A program made the position numbers and the translations under genes. The notes under the pieces are model-generated. The model had not been told where the DNA came from, ran no database searches, and saw nothing but the letters and a program-made list of their open reading frames with translations. Below are positions 1 through 5,088 of a stretch of 8,161 bases of DNA, in pieces. The stretch comes from Aquifex aeolicus. Its GTDB lineage: Bacteria; Aquificota; Aquificia; Aquificales; Aquificaceae. How positions within the stretch are numbered: the stretch's first letter is position 1; each line of letters opens with the position of its first letter. The stretch is taken from positions 1 through 8,161 of the forward strand of contig DRNB01000194.1 in NCBI GenBank assembly GCA_011375045.1, in the 5' to 3' direction.

Positions 1-1563
1 GAGGATCTTCTCCTCAGGATCGACTTCCTCAGGGATTGCAGAAGGACGCTGGAGGAACTCAGGTCGAAAACGAGGGATAGCGGGGCTGTCTTAGCTGTCG
101 GGGCGCCTTTCTACGAGGGGGATCTCTTCAACTCCCTGATCCTTCTCTACAGGGGTGAGGTCGTGGGGGTTTACCACAAGAGCAGGCTCCCCAACTACAG
201 CGTGTTCGATGAGAAAAGGTATTTCAGGGAGGGGAAATCCCCCCTTCTGATAGAGGTGAACGGTTACAGGATAGGTTTCTCGATATGCGAGGACATATGG
301 TATCCGGATGGTCCGGAGCGGTTCACAGCTCTCTCCGGTGCCCGGCTCATAGTGAACGTAAACGCCTCCCCCTACCACATAGGCAAGCACCCCTTCAGAG
401 AGGGCTTTGTGAGGGCGAGGGCTGAAGACAACATCTGCTTCGTCGCTTACGTGAATCTGGTGGGGGGACAGGACGAGCTGGTTTTCGACGGCAGGAGCAT
501 GGTTGTCGATCCGCTCGGGGAGGTGGTCGCCCGGGCAAAGGCTTTCGAGGAAGATCTCCTTACCGTTACCCTCGATCTGAACCTTCCCGCAAGGAGGAGG
601 CTTCTGGACCTTCGCTGGAGAACGGCCGGTCGGGAGATCGATCCCCTGCCCCCCCTGCGGAGGATCGAGCTACCCCCCAGATCCCCCGTGGAGCCAAGGG
701 TGGAGGGTAACCCTCAGGGGGAGGAGGAACTTTACAGAGCCCTGATCACAGGAACCAGGGACTACGTTGTGAAGAACGGTTTCGAGAAGGCTGTGGTGGG
801 TCTCTCGGGGGGAATGGACTCCTCACTTACAGCCTGTGTGGCTGTCGACGCCCTCGGAGCAGAAAAGGTTACGGGGCTTTTTATGCCCTCCCGCTTCTCC
901 GCGAGGGAAAGCTTCGAGGATGCGAAGGAACTTGCCATGAACCTCGGTATAGAGTTCCATACGGTTCCCATAGATCAGGTGTTTACCTCCTACCTGAAGG
1001 AGCTTACCCCAGCCTTCGGTGAGCTGGGGTTCGACGTAGCCGATGAGAACATTCAGGCTCGGATCCGGGCTAACATACTCTTTTACGTATCCAACAAGTT
1101 CGGTCATCTGGTCCTTTCCACCTCCAACAAGAGCGAATCCGCAACCGGATACACCACCATATACGGGGACATGTCCGGGGGTTTTGCCCCCCTCAAGGAT
1201 GTGTACAAAACCACCATATACAGGCTCGCTGCATACAGGAACACCCTTCAGAAGGTTATCCCCGACAGGGTTTTTCAGAAGCCTCCCTCCGCCGAGCTGA
1301 GACCCGGTCAGACGGATCAGGATACCCTTCCTCCCTACGAGATCCTCGATCCTATACTGAAGCTGTACGTGGAGGAGAACCTCTCTCCCCAGGAGATCGT
1401 GGAGAGGGGGTTCGACAGGGGAACGGTGATGAAGGTGGTGCGCATGGTTAAAAACGCGGAATACAAGAGGAAGCAGGCACCTGTCGGCATCAAGGTAACC
1501 CCCAGAGCCTTTGGGAAGGACTGGCGGATGCCCGTGGTGAACCGATACCTTCCGGGATCCTGA
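1..1563 (+). CDS. nadE: Glutamine-dependent NAD+ synthase (5' end missing)
   Basis: Catalyses the last step of NAD+ synthesis in the cytoplasm: deamido-NAD+ (NaAD) is adenylated with ATP and amidated with ammonia released from glutamine. The reading frame is open from base 1, so the window begins inside the gene; 520 residues are visible and roughly 45-50 are missing, judged from the usual 540-570 residue two-domain form. The visible N-terminal part is a nitrilase-type glutaminase: the catalytic Lys is in HKSRLPNY (visible residue 60) and the nucleophile Cys is in ICEDIWY (codon 286-288). The triad Glu should lie just upstream of the window. The synthetase domain carries the PP-loop SGGMDSS (visible residues 269-275, from base 805) and the conserved STSNKSE and GDMSGGFAPLKD segments (about 373-400). 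A GTG at 163 is an internal Val codon, not the start. The helicase gene follows after one base, so the two are probably co-transcribed. Identity is very secure. Confidence 0.97.
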   Translation, partial: EDLLLRIDFLRDCRRTLEELRSKTRDSGAVLAVGAPFYEGDLFNSLILLYRGEVVGVYHKSRLPNYSVFDEKRYFREGKSPLLIEVNGYRIGFSICEDIWYPDGPERFTALSGARLIVNVNASPYHIGKHPFREGFVRARAEDNICFVAYVNLVGGQDELVFDGRSMVVDPLGEVVARAKAFEEDLLTVTLDLNLPARRRLLDLRWRTAGREIDPLPPLRRIELPPRSPVEPRVEGNPQGEEELYRALITGTRDYVVKNGFEKAVVGLSGGMDSSLTACVAVDALGAEKVTGLFMPSRFSARESFEDAKELAMNLGIEFHTVPIDQVFTSYLKELTPAFGELGFDVADENIQARIRANILFYVSNKFGHLVLSTSNKSESATGYTTIYGDMSGGFAPLKDVYKTTIYRLAAYRNTLQKVIPDRVFQKPPSAELRPGQTDQDTLPPYEILDPILKLYVEENLSPQEIVERGFDRGTVMKVVRMVKNAEYKRKQAPVGIKVTPRAFGKDWRMPVVNRYLPGS

Positions 1564-1564
1564 G

Positions 1565-3499
1565 ATGCTCAACGACGTCCAGAGGAGGGTTGTGGAGCAC
1601 AGGGGGGGTCCCCTTCTGGTCGTGGCAGGGGCAGGTTCTGGAAAGACCACAACCCTTGCCCACCGGATAGAATCCCTCCTCACCCAGATCCGGCCGGAGA
1701 GGGTGCTGTGCCTTACCTTTACCACCAAAGCTGCCCGGGAGATAAGGGAGAGAACCCTGAAAGTCGCCGGTGTGGATCTGCCCTGGGCGGGAACCTTTCA
1801 CTCGGTTGCCCTCAGACTGCTGAAAAGCACGGCGGGTCTTCGCTTCTCGGTGGCGGACGAGTCCGACGTTCGCACCCTTCTGAGGGAGGTTATGGAGGGT
1901 TTCGGGATCTCAGCGGGCGAGTATGAAAAGGTTCGCCGGATGATCTCCCGTATAAAGGAAGATCTGCAAGAGCCTGCCGATCCGAGGCTCCGGGAGCTGT
2001 TCCACGCTTATCAGGAAAGGCTCAGGGAGAACCACCTCTTCGATTTCGGGGATCTCCTGTTCGAGCTCTACCTTCTGCTTTCGAGGGACACTGGTCTGAG
2101 GGAGAAACTCCGGAGGCACTTCAGCTCCATACTGGTGGATGAGTATCAGGATACCAACACAGTCCAGTATGAAATTCTCAGGCTGATAGCGGACAGGGAC
2201 ATCTGCGTGGTGGGTGATCCCAATCAGTGCATATACGAGTGGCGCTTCGCGAGACCCCACAACGTGCTGAGGTTCATTGAAGACTTCTCCCCGGAGGTTA
2301 TCAGGCTGGAAACCAACTACAGATCGGGTGGTTACATCCTCATGGTTGCCAACGCCCTGCTGAAGGGGACGAGTGAGAAGTGGAGAAGCCTGATCCCTCA
2401 GCTTACGCCCACCAGAGGTATGGGGGAGAAGCCGATCGTCAGACGATTCGAAACCCCTCAGGAGGAAGCCATCTGGATAGGGAGGGAAATCAGGGATCTG
2501 ATGAAGCGGTATCAGCCCGAGGATATAGCCGTGCTCGTGAGGGTTTCCTTTGCGACCGATCCCTTAGAGAGCGCCCTCTTTCGTATGGGAATCCCTTACA
2601 GGATCCTCGGCGCGCTGAGGTTCTATGAAAGGGCGGAGGTGAAGAATCTGATCAGCCTGTTAAGGCTCCTGATAAACCCCTCCGATGAGACGGCTTTTCG
2701 CCGGGTAGTCTCCTTCTTTGGGGAGGGTATTGGTGAGCGAACTATTACAAAGCTGAGGGAGTTCTACAGGGGCGACTGGATAGAAACCCTCTCCTTTTCC
2801 GAAAGGGCAAAACCCCTGCGAACTCTCCTGGACAGGTTAAGATCCTGTGGGGACAACTACGCCCGCATCCTCGAGGTTGCCCTCGAGGAGAGTCCCTATC
2901 TGGGGATACTGGAGCGCAGGTTCAGAAAGAACTTTTCGGAGAGGATGGAAAACGTCAGGGAGCTTCTGAGAACTGCGAGGGAAAGCTACAGGGAGGGGGT
3001 AAGCCTCGAAGATTTTGTGAACGAGGCACTCCTCAGCTCAGGGGAGGAGGAGGGAGAGGGCGTGCAGCTGATGACCATTCACGCAGCCAAGGGACTGGAG
3101 TTCTCGGCGGTTTTTCTTCCCCGGCTGGAGGAGGATATACTCCCCCACAGATCGGCGTTAGAGGACGAAGCGGAGCTGGAGGAGGAAAGAAGGCTCTTCT
3201 ACGTTGCTGTAACCAGAGCGAAGGATCTTCTCTTCCTCTCCTACACCCGTGAGGGCAGACCCAGCAGGTTCCTCTCCGAGATCCCCAAGAACCTCCTGAA
3301 CCTGGAGCACTTCAGGAGGAGGAGAACTACCTACGGCGTGGATCTTAAACCCAACAGCAGGATCAGGGAGGGGGTGCTTGTCAACCACAGGGTTTTTGGT
3401 GTGGGTAAGGTTCTCAGCGTTACAGGGGAGAAAGCGGAGGTGGACTTCAGGGGAAAGATCAGGAGGATCCACTCCGCCTTTTTAGAGGTCGTGGACTAA
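1565..3499 (+). CDS. pcrA: UvrD/PcrA-family superfamily 1A DNA helicase
   Basis: A 644-residue 3'-5' DNA helicase of the UvrD/PcrA/Rep family, which unwinds DNA in repair and replication restart and clears proteins from DNA. All helicase motifs are visible: Q-motif Gln6; Walker A AGAGSGKTTT (21-30); Ia around TFTTKAA (51-57); TFHS (77-80); FDFGDLL (159-165); Walker B VDEYQD (191-196); motif III VVGDPNQCIYEWRFA (215-229); motif IV LETNYRS (248-254); motif V MTIHAAKGLEF (503-513); motif VI FYVAVTRAK (545-553). The last 50 residues (VNHRVFGVGKV and onward) match the small beta-barrel that ends PcrA and UvrD and is known to bind RNA polymerase; this favours PcrA/UvrD over Rep. It is somewhat shorter than the usual 670-740 residues. 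ATG is one base after the nadE stop, with only a weak GGGA upstream, so translation is probably coupled to nadE. The N-terminus lines up with family members at this Met. Motif III is unusual: Cys replaces the common Ser after Gln, and WRFA replaces FRGA. Confidence 0.95.
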   Translation: MLNDVQRRVVEHRGGPLLVVAGAGSGKTTTLAHRIESLLTQIRPERVLCLTFTTKAAREIRERTLKVAGVDLPWAGTFHSVALRLLKSTAGLRFSVADESDVRTLLREVMEGFGISAGEYEKVRRMISRIKEDLQEPADPRLRELFHAYQERLRENHLFDFGDLLFELYLLLSRDTGLREKLRRHFSSILVDEYQDTNTVQYEILRLIADRDICVVGDPNQCIYEWRFARPHNVLRFIEDFSPEVIRLETNYRSGGYILMVANALLKGTSEKWRSLIPQLTPTRGMGEKPIVRRFETPQEEAIWIGREIRDLMKRYQPEDIAVLVRVSFATDPLESALFRMGIPYRILGALRFYERAEVKNLISLLRLLINPSDETAFRRVVSFFGEGIGERTITKLREFYRGDWIETLSFSERAKPLRTLLDRLRSCGDNYARILEVALEESPYLGILERRFRKNFSERMENVRELLRTARESYREGVSLEDFVNEALLSSGEEEGEGVQLMTIHAAKGLEFSAVFLPRLEEDILPHRSALEDEAELEEERRLFYVAVTRAKDLLFLSYTREGRPSRFLSEIPKNLLNLEHFRRRRTTYGVDLKPNSRIREGVLVNHRVFGVGKVLSVTGEKAEVDFRGKIRRIHSAFLEVVD

Positions 3500-3699
3500 G
3501 AGACCCTGAGGAGATCTTTCACGTGGTCTATCATGTTTTCCTTCACACAGGTCGCTTTCCTGAGTCGCCTCTTCCTGCCGGGACTCTTCTTGGTGTTGTA
3601 GTGGGCTCCTCCGGAGCGCCACCTCTTGATTTTCCCCGTTGCAGTTACCTTGAACCGCTTCCGGGCGGACCTGTTTGTCTTGAGCTTCACCTTTGCCAT
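3496..3699 (-). CDS. rpmI: 50S ribosomal protein L35
   Basis: A 67-residue, strongly basic protein of the large ribosomal subunit. The family core is plain: KTNRSARKRFKVTATGKIKR near the N-terminus, then a His/Asn/Thr-Lys-Lys segment (HYNTKKSPGRKRRLRK), then a C-terminal helix ending DHVKDLL. The length is normal for L35. The ATG at 3699 is preceded by GGAGG (3710-3706) with a 6-base spacer. Its stop codon overlaps the stop of the convergent helicase gene, so the last codons of both genes share DNA. In most bacteria this gene lies between infC and rplT in one operon; here infC is on the far side of an oppositely oriented gene and rplT is not downstream, so rpmI appears to be transcribed alone from its own promoter. 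Confidence 0.97.
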   Translation of the reverse strand: MAKVKLKTNRSARKRFKVTATGKIKRWRSGGAHYNTKKSPGRKRRLRKATCVKENMIDHVKDLLRVS

Positions 3700-3721
3700 T
3701 TCGATCCTCCGAGCTTAGAAT
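3693..3721 (+). promoter_or_regulatory. Predicted sigma-70-type promoter for the GYD-domain gene
   Basis: A -35 box TTGCCA (3693-3698) and a -10 box TAGAAT (3716-3721) each match consensus at five of six positions and are separated by exactly 17 bases. Transcription would start near 3728, leaving about 16 bases of leader that hold the Shine-Dalgarno GGGGAGGTG (3730-3738) before the ATG at 3744. The -35 box overlaps the start codon of the divergent rpmI. The match is seen in the sequence; activity is inferred. Confidence 0.65.
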
Positions 3722-3728
3722 TATAACA
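3720..3728 (-). promoter_or_regulatory. rpmI: Predicted extended -10 promoter for rpmI
   Basis: On the - strand, bases 3728 down to 3720 read TGTTATAAT, a perfect TATAAT box with the TG of an extended -10 element. The -35 region is poor (best is GTGGCA at 3750-3745, 19-base spacer), which extended -10 promoters tolerate. Transcription would start near 3713, giving a leader of only about 14 bases, most of it the GGAGG ribosome site. The box shares bases 3720-3721 with the -10 box of the opposite promoter, so the two RNA polymerases probably compete. Confidence 0.6.
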
Positions 3729-3743
3729 AGGGGAGGTGTAAAA

Positions 3744-4058
3744 ATGCCACTCTACGTGATGCTCACAAAGATGTCTCCTTACGCTGTCAAAAACCTCCAG
3801 AGGTTGAAGGAGATAGAACAGGAGGCGGAGAGGCTGATCGAAGAGAACTGCCCGGGGGTCAGATGGGTTATGAACCTCGTGGTCTTTGGTCCCTACGACT
3901 ACCTCGACATCTTCGAAGCGGAGAACGACGAGGAAGCCGCCAAGGTGGCGATGATAATCCGGTCCTTTGGACACGCAACCACGGAAACGTGGTCCGCTAT
4001 ACGCTGGAAAGACTTCAAGGAGATCATCGATACCATAAAGGGTGCTCCCGGCAGCTGA
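3744..4058 (+). CDS. GYD-domain protein (small, function unknown)
   Basis: A 104-residue soluble protein that resembles the GYD domain family (named for a Gly-Tyr-Asp motif), small alpha/beta ferredoxin-like proteins with no settled function. The pattern seen is an N-terminal strand PLYVMLTKMSPYAVKNL, a helix rich in Glu/Arg (20-35), then the motif FGPYDYLDIFEA (48-59; GPYD in place of GxYD) followed by the typical NDEEAAKVAM helix and a SFGHATTETWSAI strand (74-86). I chose ATG 3744 over an upstream in-frame ATG at 3693 because 3744 has GGAGG seven bases upstream, its own promoter, and gives the normal family N-terminus; the upstream ATG overlaps rpmI. There are no signal or membrane segments. 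Its stop directly abuts the stop of infC on the other strand. It stands alone between two translation genes, and nothing in the sequence gives its substrate. Confidence 0.88.
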   Translation: MPLYVMLTKMSPYAVKNLQRLKEIEQEAERLIEENCPGVRWVMNLVVFGPYDYLDIFEAENDEEAAKVAMIIRSFGHATTETWSAIRWKDFKEIIDTIKGAPGS

Positions 4059-4079
4059 CTACCTGCGTCTTTTGGGAGC
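4044..4079. repeat. Inverted repeat across the convergent GYD/infC stop codons
   Basis: GCTCCC (4044-4049) and GGGAGC (4074-4079) form a perfect six-base inverted repeat. Inside it GCAG (4051-4054) and CTGC (4063-4066) can pair further, so an RNA from either strand can fold into an interrupted hairpin covering both stop codons. On the + strand the inner stem is followed by TCTTTT. The position, where two convergent genes meet with no spacer, suits a shared terminator or transcription-collision site, but the outer stem lacks a U-run on either side, so a classical intrinsic terminator is not shown. Confidence 0.3.
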
Positions 4080-4586
4080 GAGGGTGAAAACGAGGAAGGG
4101 TCCTTCCCTCTTGGGCTGAACCTCGACGTCGCCCACGTCCTTGAGCTCCTCCACTATCCTGCGGAAGAGTCTGTCGCCCAGCTCCGGGTGGACGTTCTCC
4201 CTGCCCCTGAAGCGTATCCGCACCCTTACCTTGTCCCCGTCCTCGAGAAACTCCCGCATGTGCTTCAGCTTCACCCTGAGATCGTGCTCGTCTATCCGGA
4301 CCTTCATCCGGATATCCTTAACCTCTATGGCGTGTTCCTTCTGCTTCCTGCGTGCCTCTCTCTCCTTTTTCTTGAGTTCGTATTTGAACTTACCGTAGTC
4401 CATTATCTTGCAAACCGGAGGCTTCGCCTGAGGGGCTATCTCCACAAGGTCCAGTCCCTTCTCCTCGGCAAGGGTGAGCGCTTCCTGCAGGGGGACGATG
4501 CCCACCTGGGTGCCCGTTTCATCGATCAGCCTGACTTCCCTCGCTCTGATCTGTCTGTTTACCCTGTAGTCCTGCAGTTTACTCAT
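4059..4586 (-). CDS. infC: Translation initiation factor IF-3
   Basis: A 175-residue factor that binds the 30S subunit, prevents premature 50S joining and checks the initiator tRNA-start codon pair. The N domain (about 1-70) shows VNRQIRAREVRLI, the LQEAL helix, LDLVEIAPQAKPPVCKIMDYGKF, then a basic linker helix (70-90) and the C domain with VKDIRMKVRIDEHDL (89-103), a KVRVRIRFRGRE strand (119-130) and a PKREGPFLVFTLAPK end. Length is typical. The gene starts with ATG, overlapping the stop of the preceding membrane gene as ATGA, and has a full Shine-Dalgarno. In many bacteria infC begins with a rare codon such as ATT and IF-3 represses itself through it; that device is absent here. It is the last gene of the TCA gene string and converges on the GYD gene with zero spacing. 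The stretch around 4605-4630, inside the upstream gene, is A+T-rich and could hold a weak internal promoter, but I see no convincing -35/-10 pair. Confidence 0.97.
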   Translation of the reverse strand: MSKLQDYRVNRQIRAREVRLIDETGTQVGIVPLQEALTLAEEKGLDLVEIAPQAKPPVCKIMDYGKFKYELKKKEREARRKQKEHAIEVKDIRMKVRIDEHDLRVKLKHMREFLEDGDKVRVRIRFRGRENVHPELGDRLFRRIVEELKDVGDVEVQPKREGPFLVFTLAPKRRR

Positions 4587-4981
4587 TCAACCTCCTTGAG
4601 TAGGATAATCGTTGATATAAAAAAGTTTGTTAGCAGAACCGCTGTGGATAGATAGGAGACCCTCCTGAACCTGACCCTTTCGGGGGCGTTGTAATCGTAT
4701 ATTTCTATACCCCCCAGCGTCCTCTTATACTGTCTAAGCCACATGGATATCGCCACGTTCAGAGAAAGTCCTGTTAGCAGTAGAATACCGATCCATTTTT
4801 CGCCCCATATAAGATACAACAGCAGGAGGAAAAAAGCAATCTTGTAAAAGCGCCACAGTATCCTCCCGTAAAATCTTCCCGCGAGATCCTTGTCGAACTC
4901 CGTGCGGAGCAGAACGGGAGCTACCGTCGACACCAGAAGGAAAAGGGAGCCTGCGTAGAGGGAAAGGAGAACTACCTCCAT
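4583..4981 (-). CDS. Four-span membrane protein, DUF4149-like
   Basis: A 132-residue inner-membrane protein of unknown function. Hydrophobic segments lie at about residues 3-25, 45-60, 63-82 and 108-127. The loop after the first span, APVLLRTEFDKDLAGRFYGR (21-40), followed by an aromatic-rich second span resembles the DUF4149/TMEM205-like pattern of a Pro-Val-Leu-Phe motif and a Gly-Arg helix; this family link is from memory of the pattern and moderate in strength. Loops are rich in Arg and Lys. The start ATG at 4981 lies ten bases inside the end of the 38-codon gene upstream, with AGGAG somewhat far away (about 12 bases) and a purine-rich stretch nearer; the end overlaps infC as ATGA. Its tight placing between fumarase and IF-3 implies co-transcription but does not reveal a role. 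Confidence 0.8.
   Translation of the reverse strand: MEVVLLSLYAGSLFLLVSTVAPVLLRTEFDKDLAGRFYGRILWRFYKIAFFLLLLYLIWGEKWIGILLLTGLSLNVAISMWLRQYKRTLGGIEIYDYNAPERVRFRRVSYLSTAVLLTNFFISTIILLKEVE
4589..4597 (-). promoter_or_regulatory. infC: Strong Shine-Dalgarno of infC
   Basis: The - strand reads AAGGAGGTT from 4597 to 4589, nearly the full anti-16S complement, four bases (after AAGGAGG) before the ATG. It fixes the ATG start at 4586 and suggests that infC is well translated even though it is the last gene of the string and lies inside the coding end of the preceding gene. Confidence 0.75.
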
Positions 4982-5088
4982 GCTCTTCTCTTTCTCCTGA
5001 GCTCAGACCGGACCACCCTTACTATGAATCCGGACAGGAAGAGGATCGTGATGAGTCCTACGATCGCAAGGATCAGGATATACTTCAT
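4972..5088 (-). CDS. 38-residue single-span membrane peptide
   Basis: A very short gene with start MKYILILAIVGLITILFLSG: one hydrophobic helix (about 3-25) followed by a strongly positive tail (RVVRSELRRKRRAWR), so the C-terminus should be cytoplasmic. The ATG at 5088 overlaps the fumarase alpha stop as ATGA and the gene end overlaps the next membrane gene by ten bases, which is the same coupling as the genes around it. Upstream the - strand reads GGAGAAGGAG (5100-5091); the first GGAG has an eight-base spacer. A longer reading frame in the same phase reaches up to 5382, but its added part is Arg/Gly-rich shadow of fumarase and has none of the character of a real protein. I do not recognise the family; it might be a small partner of the adjoining four-span protein. 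No homologue can be named from sequence alone. Confidence 0.65.
   Translation of the reverse strand: MKYILILAIVGLITILFLSGFIVRVVRSELRRKRRAWR

Noticed and set aside
163..165. GTG at 163 as the nadE start
   Set aside because: The frame is open back to base 1 and encodes typical glutaminase-domain sequence (APFYEGDLFNSLILLYRGE), so the start is outside the window.
823..1728. 301-codon open frame on the - strand across nadE and the helicase start
   Set aside because: It lies opposite well-recognised coding sequence, crosses the nadE/helicase junction and its product has no family pattern. Open antisense frames are common in G+C-rich genes.
3466..3483. GGAG-loop-CTCC followed by TTTTT as an intrinsic terminator
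   Set aside because: It would end the helicase message before its own stop codon, and the stem has only four base pairs.
3602..3621. Hairpin GCTCC-TCC-GGAGC as a terminator for the helicase transcript
   Set aside because: The stem is only five perfect base pairs with a short extension, lies inside rpmI and the nearest T-run is about ten bases away, so it is probably a by-product of L35 codons.
3693..3743. ATG at 3693-3743 region as an upstream start giving a 121-residue GYD protein
   Set aside because: The extra residues overlap the rpmI start and both promoters and have no ribosome site; ATG 3744 has GGAGG at the right distance.
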